Source: Phoma sp. XZ068
Lineage: Eukaryota; Ascomycota; Dothideomycetes; Pleosporales; Didymellaceae
NCBI GenBank assembly: GCA_004835665.1
Contig: RBKR01000024.1
Location: 496,001-560,000 of the forward strand
Reading direction: 5' to 3'
DNA: 64,000 bases
In this document: positions 33,697-44,133 of the stretch, one piece after another
How positions within the stretch are numbered: the stretch's first letter is position 1
How the letters are laid out: each line of letters begins with the position of its first letter
Translations under genes and position numbers: made by a program
Notes under the pieces: generated by a model
Database searches by the model: none
What the model saw: the letters and a program-made list of their open reading frames with translations, nothing else
Told to the model about the DNA's origin: nothing

Positions 33697-34749
33697 ACTG
33701 GCTGGTTCTTCAGCAAAGGTTAAAAGAGCTTGGGGTTTATCGCCCTCCTACGCAGACGACTGTGAGAAACCTAGCGTGGGTCTTATGGGCTCAGGGTCAA
33801 GATACCTTCGCAAGGTTCTTGGAGCAGCAAGCGCTTAAAGATGATAGGGAACTGCAAGTGCATAATCGAAATTGCCCAAATACCTGGAGTCAAAACGTCG
33901 CCGACAAGGAGGGCTAAAAGAGTACATGAACGCGAAAGTAGGCAGATTCTACTAAAAGATTCGCAACTGAATTCGTAATTGTATATCGGCAGACTGCCAT
34001 CATGTTGTGAATTTAGTATCATGAGGCACCGTATTTGTCTAATAGGACTAGGCAAAAGTTTAGTCAGATTGAATGTCTGTAGCACAGTTCTCCAAACGGT
34101 GCGGCCTCTTTCAAGCGCTGCCTAGTTCACAAGGCTTTCCACGACCACCCCATGGAAAAAGATCCGAGAAATTTTGTATGCCGTTGAAACTAGTGGTCAT
34201 AAATTCTCTGTGTGGGATGTAAGTAAGGATATATTGTGGGAGATGTCTTAGGATTACATCGAATCTCCCCTTACGACTCTGATGCAGTGCAAGCGTGTGA
34301 ACGTGAGATTGGTGTGCTTATTGATATCGAGAAACATGAACATCTTCCTGTTTGAGCTCTGTTCGACCTCATCTATGCCAGCAGGCGTGTATAGATGATC
34401 TTTATCCCAATCGAATCGTCGCCCAAACCTTGGTTCCATGTAGGCGTTTGCGAGCGTGATTGGACGAGCGCCCGGCTCGCCTGGAATGTCCAGGGCTTTG
34501 AATCGGAAGCATACACGGGTTGGTGGTTCCTGCGGTGATGCCTGTTGAGTTTGTACATTCATGTCGATGCCGTGATGCTGTGATTGAAGGTCGCAGTCGT
34601 GAGAATCCCCGCCGCAAACGCGATTTGACTTTGTGCGAATTACCTGCCTCACTCCGATAGGTCAGGCAGAGCCCCCTGATTTTCGTGCTCGACTAGTACA
34701 TTCATAGGCACACCCACACAACGCTGTCGCGCAGGCCTGTTTTTGAATT
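33697..34749. other. No gene recognised
   Basis: A 132-codon minus-strand frame at 34254-34652 (with CFRFKALDIPGEPGARPIT) might be a real hypothetical gene, but nothing supports it beyond length. Confidence 0.3.
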
Positions 34750-34996
34750 ACCAGAGGTAATTCTATACGTAGAGTCTATTTTTGTAAGTAGATATAGTCG
34801 AGCTCCAATGTGTAAAGGTGCAGAGGGGGTGTAGAAACAGAGAGTGAAGTGCTGTAGCGCGAAAGAGCTAAGACGCTAAGGAGCGGGGAAGTTTGAAGTG
34901 ACGCAACAATAAAAAATAGTTCTAACTACACCCCTCTACACCTTTATATTTTTGAGATAGAGTAATTCAACTTACAAAAATAATATTACTTCTGGT
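34750..34996. repeat. MITE-like sequence with imperfect terminal inverted repeats
   Basis: ACCAGAGGTAAT (34750-34761) faces ATTACTTCTGGT (34985-34996). Inward, TTTTTGTAAGT faces ACTTACAAAAA, and further in TAAAGGTGCAGAGGGGGTGTAG faces its near reverse complement at about 34926-34947. The arms pair over most of about 90 nt with mismatches. No coding content and no clear target duplication. Confidence 0.55.
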
Positions 34997-35254
34997 GGTC
35001 CTTACTAAGACCTCTGCGGCGGCGTAGTATGGGTGTGGGTGAAGGTGCGGGTAAAAGGCGTGGCCCCTGCTGCACGCTGGTTGGCTGAGGCAGGTATTTC
35101 GCACAAGACCCATAGTTACGCGAGGCTTCTTAGTCAGCTGCCTTGGCACATCGTACGAGTATCATAAACCGACATTCACATCCTTCCACTGCCCAACCCA
35201 TCCAGCATATCACGAAACCTTTACTGAGTTTCCTTTGGTCGATTCAGTACTAAA
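34997..35254. other. Short intergenic
   Basis: Upstream of the small cysteine-rich gene; nothing else is visible. Confidence 0.3.
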
Positions 35255-35449
35255 ATGTGTGACGACCAATTCTATACATTCGAAGCTTGCGGCTGTGACC
35301 GTGCGGTGGAAATCACTTGGTGCGCTCCCGCTAGAGCTCGGGGTCAGTGCTGCCCTCCACAGCAACGCGGCAGGGCACAACAAGCTGGCGAGACGAAGCC
35401 AGGAAGATGCCCAGTCTGCGCAGGTGGATCACCTGCATCATCTAATTAA
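35255..35449 (+). CDS. Small cysteine-rich cytosolic protein (conserved fungal type)
   Basis: A 64-aa frame with paired cysteines: MCDDQFYTFEACGCDRAVEI, a second part with WCAPARARGQCCPP and a last CPVC. There is no signal peptide. The F.ACGC...C...CC...CPVC layout resembles small fungal proteins of unknown function that I believe are conserved, probably zinc-binding. Amino-acid composition is strongly coding-like. A further 3' exon is possible because the frame ends shortly after CPVC. Confidence 0.5.
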   Translation: MCDDQFYTFEACGCDRAVEITWCAPARARGQCCPPQQRGRAQQAGETKPGRCPVCAGGSPASSN

Positions 35450-35935
35450 AGGTATGGATCTACTCTCCACGATCCCATCGTGACGTGTAGCTGAATTGAT
35501 TTTCGCCCAGAGCCACGACATTCGGACTGCGTTCGCACTCCCTACCAGTCCCGCGGACGCATACGCAAACGAACACGTTCCATCGCCAGCTAGCACCATT
35601 TTTAGGACACCAAGGGGAACAACGGACGCAGGAACGGTCCTTGCCAGCAGAATTTACAAAGATGGGGTTTTGTTTGAGGGATTACATAGACACGTTAATA
35701 CAGGACTGCGGTGTCTAGGCCATTGTTGTAACTACTTTGATGGGAGTCTGCAGGCCGTGTTGGTCATAGTTCTCGGTGTAGTCGTAGTAGGTGCCGAGGA
35801 GAAGCCGTTGCAGTACCAGTGTACCTTTGACTGGCGAGATTTGTCCCCCCGTTTTTGAGATTTGTCCCAACTTCATACGTGATCCAGCTACTCTTCCGTC
35901 TTTCCTTCTCTGATCTATTCCTGTTCAGATGTGAA
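35450..35935. other. No firm gene
   Basis: One 120-codon plus-strand frame (35496-35858) has no recognisable motif. Confidence 0.3.
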
Positions 35936-36312
35936 ATGGATGAGACAGTCAGGAACCTGCATCGCGACCTTGTGCGCAAGTATGAACTCCGTGGTCTCCG
36001 GGTCGAATGGGTCTCGGCCAGGAACAACGGGAAGAAACCCTCAGGGTCGCTTCTCGCGACCGCGTTATCCTGGAGCATCCAACTGATACAGAATTGGGCA
36101 ACGCCTGCAAATTCATTCTAGAATGGAACCTACGTGACATCGCTTCGCCCTCAACTGAATCGCTTCTCGACATTCTCAAGCACCGGGCAATGACCCCACT
36201 GCAAAACCAGTATAGCAGTGGCGTAAATGGAGGTCATGGAGATTACGAGCACAAAGACTCTAAGTTAGCGATGCTGCAGATCAGCGCTTCGGATACTAGC
36301 CAGAAGAAGTGA
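35936..36312 (+). pseudogene. Conserved fungal hypothetical protein fragment, frameshifted
   Basis: Starts MDETVRNLHRDLVRKYELRG in one frame; near 36005 the reading shifts to LGQEQREETLRVASRDRV, then ACKFILEWNLRDIASPS and LLDILKHRAMTPLQNQYSSG, ending at 36312. The WNLRDI...LL.LLKHRA pattern recalls a long fungal hypothetical protein family of unknown function. Only the N-terminal part is present. Confidence 0.4.
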
Positions 36313-36987
36313 GATGCCCAGGCCCCAAAGACTCAATTCGCATAGTATCAGTCATGGTTTCAACAACTTTATCTATATTCTGCCGTTGATATTAGGCAGG
36401 TTGTAGTTGTCACGATAGGATCTCGTTTTAATTATTAAAAGCAGAGGAGCAGACTACGTAGCGGGGGTAGCCTTCAGTCGTCTGATCACCGCGCCTTGAT
36501 GCGCGTCTTATCGTGCGTGCCGAGGGAGCAGCCGGAGTAGGTAAAGCCGGTCGTCTTGAAGGGCTCAGACATCTTCCGAGCAGCGGCGCCTCGATCTAGG
36601 CGAAGCCCCACTCTAGCCCATGACTCAATATCTGGACCAGAACGTTGACTTAGCTTCGTTCTGAGTATTCTCACAAAGATGGATCACTACGTTACGCAGG
36701 ATTCACAAGAGGAGGACTAGGGCGGTGTTGAAGTCGTACTAAGCAAAGCTCGTGTACTAGTTCTAGTTGGTTCTCAGGGATGAATACGTTTACAAGTAGC
36801 TCGTCGGGGATGGGTATAGTTGCCTAGTGAAACACCGTGACAGCTATGGGTAACAGTGAGTAGTATAGATATGATCTATCTAGCTCGAGAGTAAGGTTGA
36901 GATTCCAATAACAAAATGGATTGATCAGGCTGAACACGAACCATAAGGGTTGTGTTCCTAGTTACTATATACCAAGGAAATAGGGAT
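36313..36987. other. No gene recognised
   Basis: Only short frames. Confidence 0.3.
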
Positions 36988-37108
36988 GCTCGTGGACGAG
37001 CGACTAGAGTTAATCCAATGAGATACATGAGAGTGCTCGTGGACGAGCATATCACACCATGCTCGTGGACGAGCATCTTGAGCACGTGTGTCATGCTCGT
37101 TGACGAGC
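36988..37108. repeat. Four interspersed palindromes GCTCGTGGACGAGC
   Basis: Copies at 36988-37001, 37035-37048, 37061-37074 and 37095-37108; the last has TT->T variation at its centre (GCTCGTTGACGAGC). Each is a perfect 6-bp inverted repeat around two bases, and copies are 26-47 bp apart in unique spacer. TCACGTGA follows at about 37110. Confidence 0.9.
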
Positions 37109-38267
37109 AGTCACGTGACGAGACCGTGTGGTCGTCCCTCCTCCACTTGCAGTGATCCTCTGCGGGAGTCAGGGGCTCTGGTTGGCGGATACTTATTGCT
37201 GTGCCGTTCCCTCGTCTGGGATCGTAACAGGCGGCGGCAATAGTCTAAAAAGAGGGAGCTGCATTCAAGTTACGTGTTGCATCACCACCCCTTGCTAGAA
37301 GTGAGCCTTGCGTGTAGTAGTGTATAGCTACAGACTAATAATTAGAGCAGGTTATACTGGGACCTTTTTAGCCACTAGCCTGTAGAGTGCTTATGCTAAT
37401 AGAGTGTCATCTATAAAGCAAATACCAATATTCTACACTACAGTACTGGCTTATGTCCTAGTACTTACTATTCACCGTGTTGAGAAATTAGCTTTCCCCA
37501 GCAATCACATCCGCGCCAGGCAAAAGTATAATAAACAGCTTAGGTATTACCATAAGCAGAATATAAACATAGGAGCGCTAGCTGCGAGCGTAGCAATGAT
37601 TCAAAACTGGTGCTGACAATTTTACTGTAGCTGACATGGAAGCGTATGCAAATCACAGATAGCACAAACACAATAGTCGACTGTAATCATGGAGGTAAGC
37701 AGTCAGTGTCGAAGAGCTCTGCGATTGGGGGGTCCGGATGTACAGTAATCTGCAACACCGCCCTCCCCCTCAGCTGCAATGCCCTTTGGTCAGAGTCACT
37801 GTCAGTTTGGGGTGCTCCTTGCAAGCAGCGACCAATCATCAACTACCGATGGCCGCTAGCTTCAAGCGAGCGAGTAACATTCTTTACGGATAGCTTATCT
37901 AAGAGCTAGACTCGGTACCAAGTAGTCGGGTGTGACAAGCAAGGAGTATCCTAGACTGACACGAGTCCTTTTGAATCATTGTTTGCGCAAAGGGTAAGGG
38001 CGGTTTTGCAAAGTACTGTATCCCTGCAGGAGTTCTTGCAACTAGGAAAAGACGGTGCTGATTGCTTCTATCTGAGCGATTTTGATTTTTTCTGTTGTGG
38101 CGTCAGTCTCGCACGTGACCTTGTTTGATTTTGCTGACTTACTGACATAACTCACTATTGGAAGGCCTAAGTCTGGCAGCTCTTTACCTTCTTGCCTGAT
38201 AGCGACTGTCTTCGTTTGTGCAAACCCATCAGGCAGCCTCAAAACCCAAGCTATACACATCTAGAGC
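37109..38267. other. No gene recognised
   Basis: Fragmented frames and AT-rich parts only. Confidence 0.3.
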
Positions 38268-38967
38268 ATGAGATCTCGGCAAATACCTTATTTGGTCAGC
38301 ATGGAACGGCCAGAGTTGATGGCGTGCATCGAAGAGCCCGTGGCAGAGCCCGCCTCCAGGCAGGAGCAGCAAGCCGAGCTCGTCGAGGCGGCGACGTGGG
38401 CGGCGATGGAGGAATTGGCTCGGTTCAGTCAAGCGTCCGTCGTGCGCCGCATCGGCGTGTTTGTCTGGTTGGAAGCGATCTCATTGCAGCCGTACATGGA
38501 CGAGAAGTCAATCTTCAAGCACGTGCCGCCATGGCAGCAGATGGTGATGTTTTTCGCACGCACTTAGCGCGAGCACAGATGGAAGAGCACAGCGTAGCGT
38601 TTCACACGCCGGTAGCGAGAGGCGTGGGAGGCATTGGTCGAGCAGGCAGAGAGAGGTATCGAAGAGGAGGAGAGCGAGGAAAAAGAGATGGTAGCAGAGG
38701 AGGGAGAGGAGATGGAAGTAGAAGAAAGAGAGGACGCGGCGATGACAGACGATATCGACGAAGCAATCGAAGAGATGGAAACGCACACAGAACAACCCAT
38801 CGCCAACGCCATCAGCGAGCCCGAGACATTGCCGAGCATGTAGAAGGCGTGCTTGGAGTTTTGCGTTGCGTCGATGAGCCAGTCGATCACGTGCAAGGAG
38901 TACGACAGCCCGTTGGTGTGCGCGTTGGCCATGTTGGGCGTGAAAGAAGACGGTTGGAAAGGCCCAA
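38268..38967 (+). pseudogene. Relic of an OrsD (DUF3505)/telomere-helicase-type fungal ORF, four amber codons
   Basis: A single frame is readable across the region: HVPPWQQMVMFFART, REHRWKSTA, REAWEALVEQAERG, a Glu-rich acidic stretch (EEEESEEKEMVAEE) and CKEYDSPLVCALAMLGVKED followed by GWKGP. It is interrupted by TAG at 38565, 38595, 38613 and 38841, at places where Gln would fit. From memory this order matches large fungal ORFs with an OrsD domain that are often fused to RecQ-type helicases near telomeres. Homology ends at about 38967, exactly where the convergent neighbour's stop lies. The Glu-rich stretch also creates long open frames on the opposite strand that I regard as shadows. Confidence 0.5.
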
Positions 38968-41443
38968 TCAGAGATCCAACTGCAGACGACGTAAGAGTCT
39001 CCGCAGCCACCATTGTTGGGCTTGAGTGTGCGTGACCTTGGCCCCATGGGGTCGATGAAAAACAATGGTTCCGGGTATGCGACCCTCTTGTAGCCCATCT
39101 CGGACATACTCGAACCGATAGAGAGAGCCTGTTTGGGCCACGCTTCTATAACCAAGGCCTATCATCGCGTCGTGAAAATCGGCCCAGCGAAGACTTGAGC
39201 TGTTCTTTGCGGAAGGATCTGTCAGTGCACGCCAGAAGTCGAGATGTTGTGTCGGTTTGACTTTGATAGGCATCGGGATGACCAAGCTGGCGGATGACGC
39301 AGTGCGTAGCTGATTTATCGGCGAAGGAAGCTGTTGTCGCCGTGTCCTGGAGCGCCTCATCTTTGTGTTAGTGATCATTGGCGTTATAGCGAGACCGTTT
39401 TCATTCTCGTATGACAAGATTGGTACGGAAGAGGCCGAATCGATTGGTGCCCTTTGTTGTATGATCCCCAGTATCTCATTACCAGCAAATTTGCTGGCCA
39501 TACAACTGTCAATGATGTTCCAAAAGCCGCACATACGGTCACTCGACTTTACTTCCGTCTGGCGCATATATATTTCTATCTTGCGACGCTGGGCCTCATC
39601 CACCGCCTCACAACCACCCTCGGCGAGAGATAGCCAAGGGCGCGGTTGCTGCTTCCACCACATCTCTGTTTTGTTGACTTCACGGATCGAGGAAAGTAAT
39701 CCAGCATCGAAGTTACATTGCTTCCATGTCTCTCGAACGCAAACCGCCAGAACCGATACGTCGTTCAATGCCTGTACGACTGCGAGTGGTATCTCTGCAT
39801 CCGCGAGAATCCGGAGCTCTCGGTCGACCACGAGCATAGCAGACGAAAGTCCCATTATCCATACGATTGGGTCACATTTTTTGACCATATTGAACAATTG
39901 ACCGAATACGCTATCGTCTGATCCGGCAGGGGACCATGATAGTGCCCTTAGATTGCAAAGCGAGTCATCCAAGCTGGACTGCAACGCCGTATGTAAGGAC
40001 ATTAAATCAGGCACGTCAGAGGTCGTGAGACCCTCAGAAGCCTCGGTCGTAATGCGAACACGCTGCTTGATAGCATCGAGGAGATGCACAAGAGCTTCGA
40101 ATATGTCGATCCGCTGGAAAACGGGTCGAAGAAAGTTCGTAATCCGTCCGGGCACTTGTTGGGAAGTGTTACGCCAATGCTCAATTAACGAATCAGGATC
40201 CGATCTGAGCTGCTCGAGGTCGTCTACCGCTCGATCCTTTGAAGAGACTGAAGAGCATAACCAAGTAGTCCAAATCAACGAGCTGTGGATCACCGCCAAA
40301 GTCCAGCAGTGAGGCTCTTGCTAGGAGAGAAAGAGGCTGGTCACTTGTGGAGGGCGGCCGTGCATTGTCGTTGTCAGACGCCACCGAGAGCCCGCCGAGG
40401 CACGCGACAAGAAAGTCGTAGGTTCGACACTGGGCCTCGAGCTGAAGGATACCTGTGCTGGCGCTCGTAGTATAGGGTGAGCATGCTTGAATTGGATCGC
40501 AGTCCTTCGCATATTTAATGTCGTATGAAGCTCCTTCGTGACACAATCGTCCCGGGGCGAATGTCATGTGGCCGGACATAACCAGTTTCAGAGACTTGCA
40601 ATACTGCCCAAGATGTACAGAGCGGCCGTCTGCAGCACGAAACAAAGCAGGATGCCAAGTAGCTCTTAGATTGAGGAGGCTAGGGAGACTTCCAGCCATG
40701 CACAGATCTTCGATATTAAGCAAGGGAGTCATGAAAAGACTCTGTTCGACGTTGGAAAGTCCAGATTTAGAAGACTGAATCCACGCATATATCTCAGCCT
40801 GCGCGGTTTTGTGGATCCGAGGAAAGCTTTCGCAGAGATGTTTTCGCCTTTCGTCCGGCGTTAATCGATTCCACATTGCACAGAAGGACTCCATTATTCC
40901 ATTGGCTTTCGCCGCTTTGAGATCGTTCCAGCAGGCTGTTATCTTTGTTGTCCTCTTTAACATAGCATCGCGAACGATGTCTTCTGACTCTACATGGGTC
41001 TCAGGGACGTCAGGGCTTTGAATGCCATTCATACCGGGGCATGTGCTCCAGTTTGGGCCGAGCCAACGTCGCAAAGCCTGTCCATAAGGACTTGAGGCTA
41101 TCGTTTGGTTCAATTTTTCGGTGTTGTCGCCTGTACTCCTGTATGCATCCGACGCAGTCAAGCCCATCGCTTCAAACGCCCGGACCGTGTCTCTGTATTG
41201 GTTCCGAAAATTTTCCACCGCCTTGTCAACCCAAGCGGGAAGATTGTTCCAATCGACGGGAGAGGTTCTCTTTTCCCATATGCCCACACAATCTTTAACA
41301 GCCGCAAAAGCCGGGAGCTGCAGCTCCTGCAGATTTAGCCACATCGACTCGCTTGATGTACCGAAGGCATCGTGGAACAATTTCAGGTTGTTCTCCAAAT
41401 CCTTACGCAGTTTTGCAATCTGCAATTCTATGCGTGGGTCCAT
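38968..41443 (-). pseudogene. Large fungal hypothetical protein with HicA-like C-terminus, one frameshift
   Basis: Two long frames abut: codons from 41443 (MDPRIELQIAKLRKDLENNL) to about 40245, then a second frame to 38968, giving about 820 aa if joined. The junction lies where YLVMLFSL should run into SSKDRAVDDLEQLRSDPDSL; a one-base change suffices and no normal intron fits, so it is either a recent frameshift or a sequencing error. The C-terminal 90 residues (LRWADFHDAMIGLGYRSVAQ, TGSLYRFEY, TIVFHRPHGAK, WWLRRLLRRL) follow the plan of a HicA-like double-stranded-RNA-binding fold seen at the end of many related fungal proteins. No function is known for the family. The rest of both frames shows no stop. 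Confidence 0.6.
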
Positions 41444-42345
41444 CGTTCGGACGACTGGCAGAAGCTCTACAAATGATATAACGGGGAAGTATGGACGTCC
41501 TTGACTCGAGCTTTTTGGAGGGAGGCGGACGCGAGTTCGTCACACAACTGAGCACGTTTGCAGCGTTGTAGGGTCGCAATCAACGAGTGCAGTACGCCTC
41601 GCTTGTAAAAGGATCATTCCCGGAAATCTCTCATGAAGAGGAAGAAAAAAAGAAGTACTTCGGCACGATGGGTAGAACAAGATGCCACAATTCCAGGATG
41701 TTGGCGATTCACTAAGGAAAGCTTGTTCTCGCGATCTATTGGCCTCCACTGAAGTACTTGAGTCATCTCATACAATGTGAGCGCGGTGACGCTGGCGGAA
41801 ACCGCTTTTGATGAGCCGCGCGGTTAAAGCGGGGGCCGCAAATTGGGCGCTAATAACACACATATCATTGGCTCAGGGCACTCATCCTGGGGAACACAAG
41901 CGTTGTCTAACATAGCAGGATCCCGTGTGCCAAAACGTCATTATATGCAGCGCCTCGAATTTGTCGTTGCGGCATGTCTCCTTCGCATCATCTTACGCTT
42001 GCTAGCGTTCTTGTGGCCGCTCTACTCGATGGCGCGCTCCTGGGCCTCGATCCCACCTCCTTGCTATTCTACCAATCTGCTTGGGGCACGATTTACATGA
42101 GGGAACTGTGCTTTGGGTCCTTAGTTTGACCTGTTGTAGCTTCCGCTTTTCGCGCGCCGTACGTCTCCCATCCCACACTTGCGTTCTGCCTCGCTTAGAA
42201 TAAGCCACGTCACATTATGGACACGATGTAGGTCATGTGATATGCCATTATACAGCTAACTCAATTAGGAGACATTACGCGAAGCACAAGTCACAATTGC
42301 GAATGGGGAAGAACACCGCGTCTCCCACATCTACTCACCATTCGT
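41444..42345. other. Intergenic, no gene recognised
   Basis: Divergent upstream region between the HicA-like gene (leftward) and the F-box/ankyrin gene (rightward). No motif stands out. Confidence 0.35.
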
Positions 42346-44133
42346 ATGGCTAAACTCAACACCATAATCATAGAAATTCTCCTCCTCATTTTAGAGAACC
42401 TGTCCACCCGGAATCTGCTACACATCGAGAGGACATGCACGAAAATCCGTGATGCCGTTAGACGTGCATACAATGCCTCCTATGGCACAAAAGTATGCCA
42501 CCGCGATGCCGGTCATACCCCAGATTTCCGTTGTCTTGCTATCGAACAGCTCAAACATGATATGGATCCATTTTGCTAGCGATGGACACCAGAAGAAGCA
42601 ATGGAAGATTTCCTTAAGCACTCTTATCTGGACATCAAATCTCAGCTGCGAGACCTTGCTACGGACGTGCTGCTTTCTGCAGGCACCAGTCGCGACAGTC
42701 TAGAATGGAACGAAGCAGTCGCTACGGCAATGATGGCTCAAGCTCGTTTCAAAGAAGCCGAGGCGCAATACAGGAAGCTTATGAAAAGTACTGCCCTACC
42801 CGAGCGAACTTTTTTGACTGCAGCACGCTTCGGCTGGCCGTTTGGCTTTCGGTATCCATATCCGACTTCTCGCAACCTATTAGAACAAGCTTTTCTCGGT
42901 GCCTCTGCAGCCGGGAACAAGGATATGCTCGAAAACCTGCATAAGGATGGCGTCCGTTGGGATATCTGTCTTCAATCACAAAATCCTGCATCCATTGCAG
43001 CAAGCACAGGTCAAGTAGATATCCTCATGTATCTTCGTGAACAGGGCCTTGATATCCTAGCTTCACCCGACTTACAAGAAGCAACATTGTTTCATGCAAT
43101 CAAATACGGAGAGGTCGAAGCTGCCGACTACCTAATACAAGCCGGTGCTCGTTTGATCGACGATTACCTCTGGCTTGTAGCCAAGGGTAGAAACACCAAC
43201 ATGATAAAGTATGTAATATCACAATGGCCCGATTTTGTAAAAGTTTTTTCGTCCCGCGGATCTCTCGTGGTGGAACATTTCTTTGACACCAATGTTTCCT
43301 CGGAAGTATGCGAGAATCTCTTGCGATTATTCCTTGGGGTAGAATCATTCAACATCAACAACAAAGACCGTGACGGGCGATCAGCGATCCATCTGGCCGC
43401 TAAAGCAGGGCGTGCTGACCTGTGTCAGCTCGTGGTATCGCTCGGCGCCGATATAAAAGCTCTCGACAACGGCGGCATGTCTGTCATCGACATCGCATCC
43501 GTTAGGCGTCACAAAGAACTCCATCGGTGGCTAGTGGAGCAAACAGCTGTTGAACTCGATCATTTCATAGGCCAAAAATCGATGCATGCAGGACGCATCA
43601 TCAAGGGTCAGCGAAGACACAATCTAGAAACCATGATAGCCGGCGATTACGCGGATCATTTCATCGGCGACACTTTTGAGGGAAAGATGGAGTCAGCTAA
43701 GATTCGTTGGGATGCCGCAGAAATGGATGAGAAGCTAACAAAATGCTGGACAAGCGCACATTCTGCGGTAGCGCTTGAGCAATACGCCAGCAGCATTCTT
43801 GGCTCCCGAACAGAAATGCTTTTGCACCATATCGCTTCGGTTATCCATTTGGCTTTCCAACGGGGAACGATTACACCTGAACTTGGCGATGTCCAACGAG
43901 CACATATTCCCCAGGCATGCATGGTCGTAAGCGCCATGAACCCGACCTTATTGAGCGGTCCAAGTGCATTGCAAGGGAAAGCTGCTAAGCACGTTGCACA
44001 CCGATTCACTATCAACGAGGTCAAAGAGATCTCCGACTATCTCCAGTCATCTTTGGGTATCATGATGCAAGTGGGTTCCAAAAGAAAGTATGAGGAACAG
44101 CGGAACATAATCTCACGTTTTCGGGGTTTGTAA
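42346..44133 (+). CDS. F-box and ankyrin-repeat protein
   Basis: Starts MAKLNTIIIEILLLILENLS, an F-box helix set (NLLHIERTCTKIRDAV). The frame meets a TAG at 42577-42579 and resumes with RWTPEEAMEDFLKHSYLD. An intron 42493-42579 (GTATGC donor, TTGCTAG acceptor, 87 nt, phase 0 on both sides) would remove the TAG and give 566 aa; without it the gene has an amber codon. The branch-point match is weak, so both readings stay open. The C-terminal part has ankyrin repeats (for example DGRSAIHLAAKAGRADLCQL, VVSLGADIKALDNGGMSVID) and a helical tail. F-box proteins recruit substrates to SCF ubiquitin ligases; the ankyrin part would bind the substrate. Confidence 0.78.

Noticed and set aside
36988..37108. 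CRISPR-like array
   Set aside because: Repeats are 14-bp palindromes with irregular short spacers in a eukaryotic genome; no array structure or cas genes.
38508..39155. Long minus-strand Ser/Leu-rich frames
   Set aside because: They are the reverse shadow of the Glu-rich codons of the OrsD relic and show no independent motif.
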